Shown here in pieces: positions 27,469-36,862 of a DNA stretch of 62,016 nt. A program made the translations under genes and the position numbers. The stretch's first letter is position 1. The number at the start of each line of letters is the position of its first letter. The notes below the pieces were generated by a model, which searched no databases, was not told the DNA's origin, and saw only the letters and a program-made list of their open reading frames with translations. This DNA is from an uncultured Prevotellaceae bacterium (GTDB lineage: Bacteria; Bacteroidota; Bacteroidia; Bacteroidales; Bacteroidaceae): positions 1 through 62,016 of the forward strand of contig CADCEW010000009.1 in assembly GCA_902800585.1 (NCBI GenBank), in the 5' to 3' direction.

Positions 27469-29904
27469 CTATTGAACGGATTGAATCATTGTCGTACCCT
27501 CTTTTAGCCCATTAGAATTACACTTTAATAGGATATTCCCTGCATCATGATTACTCTGTATCAGCACTTGGGCATAGCCGTTGAAAGCTGGAATACGGAA
27601 CTCTTTACAGTCTTTGTCTTTGGGATGGTCGGCACCAAGATAGGAAGGATCACCATTGCCTACTCCGATGATACGCCCGTTGCCTTCTAAACGGAGCGTC
27701 AGCATCGGACAGGCATCAGGAACGATACGTCCTTTGGCATCTTGGATTTCGATGGTGACGACAGCCACATCTCTTCCGTCTGAGGTGATGGTCGGACGAT
27801 TACTCTTGACGATTATCTTGTCAGCAGGCTTCGTCGTTTCAATGGTCTCAGTGAGTATTTGCTTGCCATTCTTGTAGCCTACAGCCACGACCTTGCCTGG
27901 TTGATAGGTCGCCTTCCATTTCAAATGCCCGTTCTTTGGCATTGTTTGTCGTCCGAGTTTCTTGCCATTGACTATCAGTTCCACCTTGTCGCAGTTGCTG
28001 TAAGCCCATAACTCTATCTCTTCACCTTCATGACCTTGCAGGTTCCAATGAGGGAAGATATGCAGGGTAGGTTCTTCTGTCCACCACGACTTCAGATACC
28101 ATGCTTCGTCTTTCCAGAAACCACAGTAGTCAAGGATGCCGAATTCAGAGTCGGTGGCAGGATATTTCAGAGGGTTAGGTTCACCACGATAGTCGAAACC
28201 TGTCCAAAAGAATACTCCTGCTGCCCAGTCGTGGTCAGCATAGAACTGCCATCCGCGTTCAATGACATTCTCAACTCCAGGTTTATCACCCCTGTTGATG
28301 GCCGTCATCCTGCCTGGCTGGTCAGGACTGTCGAAATAGATGCCTCTTGTTCCACAACCTGTAGTCTCCTCTGTTCCTACAATCTTCCACGTGGGATTTG
28401 CCTTCTTGCGGTTTTCGACATCATTCTGTACGATATAGTTGAAGCCTACAACATCCAGTCCCTTAATCATCTCGCCACCTCCTGCATTGGCGATAGTGGA
28501 ATGACGAGTGGGGTCTAATAGATGAGTATATTCTCGCATAGCAGCAGCAATACGCGTACCTTGAATGGTATTCTCGAGACCCCATTCCTCGTTGCCATCG
28601 CTCCAGAGAATGACAGAAGGATGATTGCGATCGCGCTTAATCATGTTCTCCAGCAGGCGCAGATGTTCTGTATTGATACCTGTCAATCGGTTTTCATCGA
28701 TAACGAGGATACCTTCTCGGTCACAGACATCCAACTGAGCAGGCGTCATGGGGTTGTGGGAGGCGCGATAGGCATTACATCCGAATGCCTTTAACTGCTG
28801 GATGCGCCATTCCATCAGTGCTACAGGAATAGCAGCACCAACGCCCGCATGGTCTTGATGCATGTTCACACCTTTCAATTTCAGGGGTTTTCCATTGAGG
28901 ATGAACCCTTTGTCGGCATCAAATTCTACCTTACGGATACCTGTTGGGGTGATATACTCATCAACTACCTTGTTGTTGACCAATACTCTGGTGACAACCT
29001 TATAAAGATAAGGATCCTCAGGACACCATAGGCGAGGCTCGAAGACAGTCATCAGTTGTTTGCATTTGAGTGTCTGCTTGCCTTTGAGTTCTAAAATCTC
29101 TCTGGCAGCAAAGTCTACATCCTTTCCTTCAGCATCAACCAGTTTCGTTGCGACAATACATGTCTGTGTCTCAACACTATTGTTATGCACCTCTGTCTCT
29201 ACAGTGACTGAGGTCTTGAGAAAGTCCTTGTCGATATCGGCATAGACAAAAGTACCAAAGGGAGCCACACTGACTGTGCCTGTCTTGATGAGCCATGCAT
29301 CACGATAGATGCCAGCTCCCTCATAGAACCAGCCTTCTTCCAAGGTGGCATCGGCACGAACACAGATGAGGTTGTCGCATCCGTAGTTGACATATTCTGT
29401 TACGTCATACACTTGTGTGGCATATCCGCTGGGCTCTGTACCCAGATAAAAACCATTAAACCAGACACGAGCATTGCGGAAGATACCATCAAACTGGATG
29501 AGAATCCGCTTGCCGAGGTCGTCTTTGGCGATGGGGAGCATCTTACGATACCAGCCTATACTGGTCTCTGGATATTTATATCCGACAGTCTTATAACCAT
29601 GAGAATGACTGGCTTCTGGCGCATAGGGCAGGGTAGTCACCCAGTCATGAGGCACACGCACCTCTTCCCATTTCGAGTCATCAAACTTCATGGCGTATGG
29701 TCCTTCATTGTGAATAGAGTTCGCTTTGGTCAGATAGTTAAAGTATTCCGTTCCGCATCCGAAATCCTTGGCAGGATCGGAAGCGTCTCCGAAAGCAAAC
29801 TTCCATCCTTCATCCAGTCGGATAGTCTCTCTTACGCTCTGGGCATTCAGCGTAAGGACAGTCATCCATACACCTGCCAACGTCATCAGTTTTCTTATAC
29901 TCAT
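27469..29904 (-). CDS. Glycoside hydrolase family 2 (beta-galactosidase-like), secreted
   Basis: This 811-residue protein has a signal peptide (MSIRKLMTLAGVW...LNAQ). A sugar-binding jelly roll, an immunoglobulin-like domain, a TIM barrel and further beta domains follow. The acid/base segment is ILWSDGNEEWG and the nucleophile is probably the second glutamate of VGTEETTGCGTRG. DENRLTG is the usual GH2 barrel segment. Many Bacteroidota relatives are beta-galactosidases acting on plant or host glycans, but the exact substrate cannot be fixed. No SusCD pair adjoins it. Confidence 0.88.
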   Translation of the reverse strand: MSIRKLMTLAGVWMTVLTLNAQSVRETIRLDEGWKFAFGDASDPAKDFGCGTEYFNYLTKANSIHNEGPYAMKFDDSKWEEVRVPHDWVTTLPYAPEASHSHGYKTVGYKYPETSIGWYRKMLPIAKDDLGKRILIQFDGIFRNARVWFNGFYLGTEPSGYATQVYDVTEYVNYGCDNLICVRADATLEEGWFYEGAGIYRDAWLIKTGTVSVAPFGTFVYADIDKDFLKTSVTVETEVHNNSVETQTCIVATKLVDAEGKDVDFAAREILELKGKQTLKCKQLMTVFEPRLWCPEDPYLYKVVTRVLVNNKVVDEYITPTGIRKVEFDADKGFILNGKPLKLKGVNMHQDHAGVGAAIPVALMEWRIQQLKAFGCNAYRASHNPMTPAQLDVCDREGILVIDENRLTGINTEHLRLLENMIKRDRNHPSVILWSDGNEEWGLENTIQGTRIAAAMREYTHLLDPTRHSTIANAGGGEMIKGLDVVGFNYIVQNDVENRKKANPTWKIVGTEETTGCGTRGIYFDSPDQPGRMTAINRGDKPGVENVIERGWQFYADHDWAAGVFFWTGFDYRGEPNPLKYPATDSEFGILDYCGFWKDEAWYLKSWWTEEPTLHIFPHWNLQGHEGEEIELWAYSNCDKVELIVNGKKLGRQTMPKNGHLKWKATYQPGKVVAVGYKNGKQILTETIETTKPADKIIVKSNRPTITSDGRDVAVVTIEIQDAKGRIVPDACPMLTLRLEGNGRIIGVGNGDPSYLGADHPKDKDCKEFRIPAFNGYAQVLIQSNHDAGNILLKCNSNGLKEGTTMIQSVQ

Positions 29905-29917
29905 CTTATCGCAGTCA

Positions 29918-30454
29918 CTATTTCACTCTGAAGAACTCTATGAAATCATTGTTGGAATCCACTATGAAATCTTTGTCACCTTTCAGAAACAGACTATTCG
30001 CCGTCAGTTTTGTGATGGTCACGTCGTAGCTGACAGCCGCTTGATCTGCGAAACCTTTCGTGATTTCTTCCTCGATTTGGTTCTTTATCACTTTTTCAAT
30101 GGTCTCTTTCATTTCAGGAGACTCCTTGATGAGTTTAGCCATTTCACCTTTGTAGACCATATTCTCCATCTTTCCAGTCGTCTTTTGGGGATCTACATTG
30201 ATGGTCAGTGTGTTGCCATCATGCTTATAGGTACCAGGAATGTCCATGACAAATTCAAAGGAACCAACTTCATCATCATTGCTTGCCATTGTCATCCTCA
30301 GCGTCATCTTATTACCTTGATGAAAGACAAGTCCCCAGGATGTCTTGTCACCATCCTCGTCAGTCTCAGGGTGAGTTGACCATGTTCCAATCAGACTCTG
30401 TGCATTCGCTCCCATACTTACAAGGAGGAACATAAAAAATAACACTTTCTTCAT
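29918..30454 (-). CDS. Secreted protein of unknown function, lipocalin-like
   Basis: This 178-residue protein has a signal peptide (MKKVLFFMFLLVSMGANAQ) followed by SLIGTWSTHPE, the GxW start typical of small lipocalin-like or DUF domains. The middle contains strand-like segments and one charged helix (about 100-130). It is 13 bases upstream of the GH2 gene on the same strand and may share its transcript. I do not recognise a named family. Confidence 0.7.
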   Translation of the reverse strand: MKKVLFFMFLLVSMGANAQSLIGTWSTHPETDEDGDKTSWGLVFHQGNKMTLRMTMASNDDEVGSFEFVMDIPGTYKHDGNTLTINVDPQKTTGKMENMVYKGEMAKLIKESPEMKETIEKVIKNQIEEEITKGFADQAAVSYDVTITKLTANSLFLKGDKDFIVDSNNDFIEFFRVK

Positions 30455-30530
30455 TGCTATATTGTTTTATAAGTTGTTTTCGTTTGCGAAGATACGACAA
30501 AAATCACAATCTGAATCTTTTTTACCATAT

Positions 30531-31322
30531 TTAATAATAGGTGATGGTTCTTTCTTGGATGTAGTATTCTTTGCTGTAATCCTTGGCAGGATTCTCGTTA
30601 CCCTCATACGCTTCGGTGGTCTGCATGACATCGAAATACATCTCTCGCTCTATCCAGTTGCCTTTCTCGTCGAACTTCGTGTATTTATAGCGGATATCCG
30701 TCTTATAAATGTCTGCACAGGCTTGTCCGTCGATATGCATGCTGCTTGGATAGAGTTGGTCGTCTTTGTAGGTGAGTGCGTAACTTTCTCCTTCTTCCCA
30801 ACCACCCCATTCAATGGCTTTGATACGTCCTTGCTTGTCGTATTCGAAAGAGTAATCATAGCCTTCCCAGTGATTCGTATTCTCACGATTGCTGTAATTG
30901 GTGATGCGTCCTTCCTTGTCACGCGTCATCTTCGATTCCTTCGAGCGTCCTTTGATGAACTTACCATCGGCATCATAGACATACGGATTGGCATAGGAAT
31001 CGAGTGTCACACGTCCCTTCTCGTCAAAGGTAGTGAGACTGTCCGTTCTGTTGGACTTTTCTCCTTTAACCAGCTTGTCACCGTTCAGTGTCGCCATATA
31101 GGTTGTCGTCACTACTTTCTCCACACATCCGTTAAAACCGAATGTCTTCGCATCGGTAGTGTTATAATCTAAGTTGGGTTTCTCCTCTTCAGTCGTCGTA
31201 CTATCAGCTATAGCCGTACTGTCATTGGTACCTTCGGCATCGTTTGTCTTGCCGTTTTGCTTGCATGAACTCATGACGAAAACAATAGCGAGAATTGTCA
31301 GAAGAAATGGAATCTTTTTCAT
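30531..31322 (-). CDS. Lipoprotein with YD-like repeats, unknown function
   Basis: The protein has 263 residues from ATG 31322. It has a lipoprotein signal with lipobox VMSSC, then an acidic Thr/Asp linker, then repeats of the form (F/Y)D(E/K)xGR (TTFDEKGRVT, YDKQGRIKAI, KFDEKGNWIER). These resemble the short beta-hairpin YD repeats of Rhs-type proteins. The C-terminal pattern FDEKGNWIER...RTITYY is shared with the divergent gene at 31493-32002, so the two are paralogues. Confidence 0.75.
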   Translation of the reverse strand: MKKIPFLLTILAIVFVMSSCKQNGKTNDAEGTNDSTAIADSTTTEEEKPNLDYNTTDAKTFGFNGCVEKVVTTTYMATLNGDKLVKGEKSNRTDSLTTFDEKGRVTLDSYANPYVYDADGKFIKGRSKESKMTRDKEGRITNYSNRENTNHWEGYDYSFEYDKQGRIKAIEWGGWEEGESYALTYKDDQLYPSSMHIDGQACADIYKTDIRYKYTKFDEKGNWIEREMYFDVMQTTEAYEGNENPAKDYSKEYYIQERTITYY

Positions 31323-31492
31323 TTTTGTCAATGTTATAGGTTAAGTTTATTGTGTGCAAAGATAGTACAAACTGAGGGAAAAACCAAATTTATTGATTTT
31401 TTTTCATTTGTCCAATAAACTTTTACGTTTTTCATACGTCTAAGGAATATAAACAGATTAAATACCTTTATTAATTAAAAAAGAAAACAACA

Positions 31493-32002
31493 ATGAAAAA
31501 AGTAATTTGTATGCTGGCACTGCTGGCTGGAACAATGACGATGTTTGCACAGACAAAGTTCCATGATCGTGAATACAGCGAGGTAACAGGTCCCGTAAAG
31601 AGTATCAAGACTTCTGTTATGGGTATGGATCAGACCACGACTTTCACGCAGGATGGAAAGATGCAGAACAGTTTAATGACGGATGTCGTTTATGATGCAG
31701 ACGGTTATATCCAGTCGGCTTCCATCGAGGTGCAGGGACAAAAAATGCCGATGAAGTTCAAATGGGAGAATGGAAAGTTGGTAAGCCAGATCATGAGCAT
31801 GATGGGTAATGATATAGAAATCAAGATTACCTATGACGAGAAAGGCATGCGTTCTGCTCAGTCCATGGACTTTAACGGACAGGCGATGGAAATCCCTTAT
31901 ACAGATTACAAATTTGACGATCGCGGCAACTGGATTAGCCGTAAGACCTCTATGATGGGCCAGGAAATGGTAGAGAACCGTACCATCGAGTATTTTGAGT
32001 GA
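31493..32002 (+). CDS. Secreted protein, paralogue of the neighbouring lipoprotein
   Basis: This 169-residue protein has a signal peptide (MKKVICMLALLAGTMTMFAQ). The mature part shows TGPVKSIKT, VVYDADGYIQSA, ITYDEKGM and ends YKFDDRGNWISRK...RTIEYFE. This matches the C-terminal module of the lipoprotein transcribed divergently from it. Function unknown. A strong terminator follows. Confidence 0.75.
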   Translation: MKKVICMLALLAGTMTMFAQTKFHDREYSEVTGPVKSIKTSVMGMDQTTTFTQDGKMQNSLMTDVVYDADGYIQSASIEVQGQKMPMKFKWENGKLVSQIMSMMGNDIEIKITYDEKGMRSAQSMDFNGQAMEIPYTDYKFDDRGNWISRKTSMMGQEMVENRTIEYFE

Positions 32003-32030
32003 TTTTCAATCATCCATTAGTGTAAAGTAG

Positions 32031-32060
32031 GAGGACGGATATGTATCTGTCCTCTTTTTT
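32031..32060 (+). terminator. Intrinsic terminator after the small secreted protein gene
   Basis: GAGGACGGATA (32031-32041) pairs with TATCTGTCCTC (32044-32054) with one mismatch and a tiny loop, followed by six T. Confidence 0.8.
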
Positions 32061-32092
32061 GTTAATGCAAATGACAGAAAACGTTCATAAGA

Positions 32093-32124
32093 TTTGGTGG
32101 TTTGAAAAGAAACTACTATCTTTG
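32093..32124 (+). promoter_or_regulatory. Promoter of the MerR-family gene
   Basis: TTTG (32093-32096) and TATCTTTG (32117-32124) are 20 bases apart. The leader to the ATG at 32145 is about 14 bases. Confidence 0.75.
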
Positions 32125-32144
32125 CAAAAATAACAATAAGGACT

Positions 32145-32495
32145 ATGGCACTGAATCTGAACAAAAACCTGAAACTGTACTATTCTATTAAGGAAGTGGC
32201 AGAGATGTTTAATGTGAATGAGAGTACATTACGCTACTGGGAGACGGAGTTTCCATACTTGAAACCGAAGACCAGTGGTCCTGCCAAGATTCGTCAGTAT
32301 CAGCAAAAGGATATTGATCAGATTCGGTTGATTCATAATCTTGTGAAGGTACGTGGCTTTAAACTGGCTGCAGCCAAGAAAATCATCAATGCCAATCGTG
32401 ATGGTGCTGACAAACGATCAGAGGTGCTTACAAAACTGATAGATGTCCGTGAGCAGCTTCAGGCATTGAAAAAACAAATGGATTTCCTACAATAA
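32145..32495 (+). CDS. MerR-family transcriptional regulator
   Basis: This 116-residue protein has an N-terminal winged helix-turn-helix: YYSIKEVAEMFNVNESTLRYWE, here read as YYSIKEVAEMF and NESTLRYWE, then KIRQYQQKDIDQI. A dimerisation helix follows (about 80-116). There is no metal-binding cysteine or ligand domain. This short form is common in Bacteroidota and its targets are unknown. It converges with the rsh gene 3 bases away. Confidence 0.9.
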   Translation: MALNLNKNLKLYYSIKEVAEMFNVNESTLRYWETEFPYLKPKTSGPAKIRQYQQKDIDQIRLIHNLVKVRGFKLAAAKKIINANRDGADKRSEVLTKLIDVREQLQALKKQMDFLQ

Positions 32496-32498
32496 GCA

Positions 32499-34769
32499 TC
32501 ACATAATCTGTGTGACTTCTTGTAATCCTTCAATCTTCTTTAGTTGGTCGATAATCTCTTTCACGTTCTCTCGGTCGTGAACACGAAGTTCTATGGAGCC
32601 GTCGAAAACGCCTTCTTCACTGGTAATGGTAAACTTATGCATGTTTACATTCATCTGTGAAGAGATAACGCTGGAGATATCCATCACCATACCCATGCGG
32701 TCGATGCCTTCAATGTGAATGGTAGCATCGAAGAAGAGACGTTTGTGCATATCCCATTTGGCATCCAGGATACGATTGCCATAACTGGATTTAAGTTTTG
32801 CGGCGACTGGACAGGCACGTTTATGAATCTCAATACGATGCTTGTTGTCAATGAAGCCAAGGATATCGTCTCCAGGAATAGGATGACAACAATGGCGGAA
32901 CTTAAATTGTCCGATATTATCATCATTAATATAGATAGGCTTTTTGCGATTAAAACCATCTGTAACCACAAAAAGATCCTGTGTTGTCGCATCCTCTTTC
33001 TTCTGTTTGTCTCTTCCTAGGAATGGTATCAAGCGACGCCAACCTTTCTTGCCATTCTCTCCCACGTTCTTGCCTTGTAGTTCGTCAAGATCTTTCTCAC
33101 CAAGCAGAATAGTCTTTTCACCCAGTGACTGGAAGAACTCTTCACGATTGCGCTCTTCGTGGAATGCTGCCAATTGGTCAGCAGCAGCTAACGTATTCTC
33201 AATGTCATTCTTTTTAAGGAATTCTTCGAAAATCTCTTCACCTCGTTTCTGTATCTCACGACCATCTCGGCGAAGGATTGCCTGTATCTTTGCCTTAGCC
33301 TTGGCTGTAGATACGAAATTAATCCACGAGGCCTGTACATGCTGTGACTTAGAAGTAAGGATTTCCACCTGGTCTCCACTGTTGAGTTTATGACTCAGTG
33401 GCACAAGTTTATGATTGACCTTGGCACCAATACAATGGGAACCTAAGAAGGTATGGATGCTAAAAGCGAAATCCAGTGCCGTACAACCTGCTGGCATTGT
33501 CTTGATTTCGCCCTTTGGGGTGAATACAAATATCTCAGATGCGAAAAGATTGAGTTTGATGGCATCCAGGAAATCCATGGCATCAGGCTGGGGGTCATCA
33601 AGGATTTCCTTGATAGTACGCAGCCACTCATTCAGTTCAGTCTCGTCCTCCGTAAACTCTTTCTCCATGCCGTCCTTGTATTTCCAGTGGGCGGCAAAGC
33701 CCTGTTCAGCAATCTCATTCATGCGGTCGGAACGAATCTGTACTTCAATCCATCGTCCCTGTTTTGACATTAATGTGACATGCAATGCCTGATAGCCATT
33801 GGCTTTCGGATGACTTAGCCAGTCGCGCAGGCGGTCAGGATGTGACTTATAGATCTTAGAGATGGCCACATAGATATTGAAGCACTCGTTCACTTCTTCT
33901 TCTCGTTTGTTGGGTGTGAAGATGATACGAACAGCAAGAATGTCATATATTTCATCAAAGGTAACGTGTTTGTTCTGCATCTTACTCCAGATAGAGTAGG
34001 GCGTTTTAACGCGTTCCTTGATTTCATATTTGATATTCATCTGTTTGAGGGCCTCTTCTATGGGTGCTGTAAACTGATCGAAGAGTTCACGGCGGGAAGC
34101 CTCAGTTGAGGCAAGTTTAGCCTTAATGCTTTTATACTCGTCAGGATGTTCGTACTGGAAACTCAGGTTTTCCAGTTCAGACTTAATCTTATAAAGTCCC
34201 AAACGATTGGAGAGTGGCGCATATATATATAAGGTCTCGCCAGCAATCTTATATTGTTTGTTGGCTGGCTGTGACTCTAAGGTGCGCATATTGTGCAGGC
34301 GGTCACAAATCTTGATGAGGATAACACGAATATCATCGCTCATCGTCAGCAATAATTTTTTGAAGTTCTCAGCCTGAGCAGAAGCCTGTTCTCCAAAGAT
34401 ACCACCACTGATTTTAGTCAGTCCGTCAACAATCTGGGCAATCTTAGGACCAAAGATATTTTCCAGATCCTCTGTTGTATAGTCAGTATCTTCTACAACA
34501 TCATGAAGCAGAGCCGCACAAATACTGGTAGAACCGAGTCCTACTTCCTCGCAGGCAATTTGAGCAACGGCAATAGGGTGCATGATATAAGGCTCACCAG
34601 ACAGACGACGTACACCTTTGTGCGCCTGACGGGCAAAATTAAATGCCTTGGTGATAATATCAACCTTCTTGCGGTGACGTGAGGCGAGATAGCAATCTAA
34701 CAGGTGTTGAAAAGCACCATTAATCAGTTGCTCATCAGCTTCTTCGCGTATTCTCTGCTCTTCGTCCAT
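32499..34769 (-). CDS. Bifunctional (p)ppGpp synthetase/hydrolase, RelA/SpoT family
   Basis: This 756-residue stringent-response enzyme has, in order: an HD hydrolase domain with H50, H64 and HD at 89-90 (LLHDVVEDTDY); a synthetase domain (about 240-370, YDILAVRIIF and KANGYQALHVTL); a TGS domain (about 400-460, MPAGCTALDFAFSIHTFLG); a linker; and an ACT domain (about 680-756). Intact HD residues predict hydrolase activity as well as synthesis. It is last in the parA-parB-DUF5683-mltD-rsh series. Confidence 0.94.
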   Translation of the reverse strand: MDEEQRIREEADEQLINGAFQHLLDCYLASRHRKKVDIITKAFNFARQAHKGVRRLSGEPYIMHPIAVAQIACEEVGLGSTSICAALLHDVVEDTDYTTEDLENIFGPKIAQIVDGLTKISGGIFGEQASAQAENFKKLLLTMSDDIRVILIKICDRLHNMRTLESQPANKQYKIAGETLYIYAPLSNRLGLYKIKSELENLSFQYEHPDEYKSIKAKLASTEASRRELFDQFTAPIEEALKQMNIKYEIKERVKTPYSIWSKMQNKHVTFDEIYDILAVRIIFTPNKREEEVNECFNIYVAISKIYKSHPDRLRDWLSHPKANGYQALHVTLMSKQGRWIEVQIRSDRMNEIAEQGFAAHWKYKDGMEKEFTEDETELNEWLRTIKEILDDPQPDAMDFLDAIKLNLFASEIFVFTPKGEIKTMPAGCTALDFAFSIHTFLGSHCIGAKVNHKLVPLSHKLNSGDQVEILTSKSQHVQASWINFVSTAKAKAKIQAILRRDGREIQKRGEEIFEEFLKKNDIENTLAAADQLAAFHEERNREEFFQSLGEKTILLGEKDLDELQGKNVGENGKKGWRRLIPFLGRDKQKKEDATTQDLFVVTDGFNRKKPIYINDDNIGQFKFRHCCHPIPGDDILGFIDNKHRIEIHKRACPVAAKLKSSYGNRILDAKWDMHKRLFFDATIHIEGIDRMGMVMDISSVISSQMNVNMHKFTITSEEGVFDGSIELRVHDRENVKEIIDQLKKIEGLQEVTQIM

Positions 34770-34778
34770 ATTCCTAAA

Positions 34779-36095
34779 TTATCTGCGTCTTCTCTTCTTA
34801 GAGGAACTGCGAGCCTTTCCTTTGCTTTTGCCCTTACCTTTACCCTTGGCAGCATGTCTCTTGTGTGCGGCCGCTCTTTTACTTCCACGACGAGCCTTTG
34901 CGTAACGTCCAGCACGTCCCTTACGACCTTTCTTGTAGTATCGTTTACTCTTATGATAATAGGTGGGTGTATAGTCATTGACTTCTACGATGGCACGATT
35001 TGTCAACAGTTCGCTGGTCCTGTAGTTATAGATGGCATCCTCCATCTCGATGAATCTGTTGACATCTGCTTGTGGTAAGCGGAGCGCATAAGGCTCAGTA
35101 TCACCAGGGATAATATCATGGCGATACATGGGATTGAGGGCACGCAGCATCTCTATGTCAATGCCTAATACTTTTGAAACCTGCTCCAGATGCATCCTCC
35201 TGTTAATCATAATAGTGTCGGTCTGGGCTGGCAATCGGCTACCCATCGGACAGATATTATGCAGGGAGTAATAAGTCATCATGTAGTTGGCAGCGATGAA
35301 GGCAGGTACATAACCACGTGTCTCTCTGGGAAGATAGGGGTAGATATGCCAATAGTCCTTGGAACCGCCAGAACGTTGAATAGCCTTGCTAACATTACCA
35401 GGACCGCAGTTATAGGCAGCGATGACCAAGTTCCAGTCGCCAAAGACCTTATAGAGGTCGCTTAACAGGTGGGCGGCAGCATAAGAAGCCTTGATAGGAT
35501 CCCTGCGCTCATCAACTAGTGAGTTGATTTTCAGATTGTATTGTTTACCAGTGGCAAGCATAAACTGCCAAAGACCTGTGGCTCCTACACGTGATACGGC
35601 ACGTGGATTCAGGGCAGACTCAATGACTGGCAGGTATTTCAGTTCCAATGGGATTTGATAAGCCTCCAAAGCCTCTTCGAAAATCGGCATGTAGAAATTA
35701 CTGGCTCCCAATATGTATGCAACAGTACCACGCAGTCTGTTGCAGTATCTGTCAATAAAGTTCTGTACCACATTGTTGTGTGCCATCTCCATAACGGTAG
35801 GCATACGGGAAAGACGCTCAATGAATACCTCTGTCGGATAGGATGGATTTTCATTTCTCATATTACAATCCCCTGTGGTGAGGTATGTCTTTGACATATA
35901 CTCATTGAGAAGACTGTCTAAGTCATAGGTCATTGCCTCTGGGAACTCAATAATTTCCTCGTTACCGCTTTGATCAATGACGACAATCTCATCCTCCTCA
36001 TCCACCTCGTCATCGATGTCTGTTTCCACTTGTGCCTGAACGGCGATTGACATGCCAAATAATATGGCGAGCATCATCAATAGTTTCTTGCTCAT
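34779..36095 (-). CDS. mltD: Membrane-bound lytic transglycosylase, MltD-like, with basic tail
   Basis: This 438-residue protein has a signal peptide (MSKKLLMMLAILFGMSIAVQAQ), an acidic linker, then an SLT lysozyme-like domain (about 115-270). The catalytic glutamate lies in PVIESALNPRAVSR, followed by GATGLWQFM and AAYNCGPGNV. One LysM-like unit follows (about 300-345, VSKVLGIDIEMLRALNP). The last 60 residues are almost entirely Lys/Arg/Gly/Ala/Ser, for example KGKGKGKSKGKARSSSKKR. That tail may bind acidic cell-wall or nucleic-acid polymers. It cuts peptidoglycan in the periplasm. Confidence 0.88.
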   Translation of the reverse strand: MSKKLLMMLAILFGMSIAVQAQVETDIDDEVDEEDEIVVIDQSGNEEIIEFPEAMTYDLDSLLNEYMSKTYLTTGDCNMRNENPSYPTEVFIERLSRMPTVMEMAHNNVVQNFIDRYCNRLRGTVAYILGASNFYMPIFEEALEAYQIPLELKYLPVIESALNPRAVSRVGATGLWQFMLATGKQYNLKINSLVDERRDPIKASYAAAHLLSDLYKVFGDWNLVIAAYNCGPGNVSKAIQRSGGSKDYWHIYPYLPRETRGYVPAFIAANYMMTYYSLHNICPMGSRLPAQTDTIMINRRMHLEQVSKVLGIDIEMLRALNPMYRHDIIPGDTEPYALRLPQADVNRFIEMEDAIYNYRTSELLTNRAIVEVNDYTPTYYHKSKRYYKKGRKGRAGRYAKARRGSKRAAAHKRHAAKGKGKGKSKGKARSSSKKRRRR

Positions 36096-36105
36096 TATTA
36101 TTTCT

Positions 36106-36855
36106 TTAGAAATTCAACTTACAATTTACGCCCAACGACTGTGCCTGTAGCAGATTGCCGCCGGAATGATTGGGAATAATAGTAGGTCCTACCTTTAAAC
36201 TCAGGTCTTTGGATATATCAAAAGCAGAGAGTTCTGCGTCTACATAGGCATCAATGACAGAGAGTGCATAGACTCCAATCATCACAAAAATACTTAAGTC
36301 GCGCCAACGACGGTATTTGTCCTTACGGTTCTTGAAGACTTCCTTGTAATGCTCCTCATTAGAACTGTCAATCTTTACGCCCAAATGCAGGAACTTATTA
36401 TAACTTGCCGTATTAGGGTCGTCGTCCATGATGTCTTGATAAGCCTGTGAATAGTCCTTATACATCATGTTGTTCCATGTCAGCGCATAGATACATCCGA
36501 TAAACCCGCCATAGATAATAGGGAGTTTCCAGTATTTGCGGTTGTAAATCTGTCCAGCACCAGGTAATACTAAGGCAAGCCACAGGGCGCGCTTGGGATC
36601 AGGTCTCCATGTAGTCCAGTCACGTTGAGGTTTCATGATTTTTGTGGAGTCAATTAATATAGACTGGATGGGTTCTTCCTGAATGTTATTGATGGAGTCG
36701 ATACGCGTTAAAGAATCAATTCGTGCCATCATGATGTCAATGCTGTCAACAGGCTCTTTCTTTGTTTCGACCTGTGCCATGACTTGCATGCCCGTCATCG
36801 TCATTAGGATGAGGGTTGTGATACGCAGGAAGGATATGACGCTGAAATACTTCAA
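36106..36855 (-). CDS. DUF5683 membrane protein
   Basis: This 249-residue protein has an N-terminal hydrophobic segment, a linker, then the DUF5683 domain starting with RDWTTWRPDPKRALWLALVLP, split as WRPDPKRALWL and PGAGQIYNRKYWK. Two or three membrane helices follow (about 100-125 and 190-210). The PGAGQ.YN.K motif also occurs in other small membrane proteins. Function unknown, but the gene is conserved between parB and mltD in Bacteroidales, which hints at a link between the chromosome and the envelope. Confidence 0.8.
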   Translation of the reverse strand: MKYFSVISFLRITTLILMTMTGMQVMAQVETKKEPVDSIDIMMARIDSLTRIDSINNIQEEPIQSILIDSTKIMKPQRDWTTWRPDPKRALWLALVLPGAGQIYNRKYWKLPIIYGGFIGCIYALTWNNMMYKDYSQAYQDIMDDDPNTASYNKFLHLGVKIDSSNEEHYKEVFKNRKDKYRRWRDLSIFVMIGVYALSVIDAYVDAELSAFDISKDLSLKVGPTIIPNHSGGNLLQAQSLGVNCKLNF

Positions 36856-36862
36856 GTTTTCT

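Noticed and set aside
30462..31172. A 236-codon plus-strand frame antisense to the lipoprotein gene.
   Set aside because: It lies opposite a gene with a clear lipoprotein signal and paralogue; the antisense product resembles nothing.
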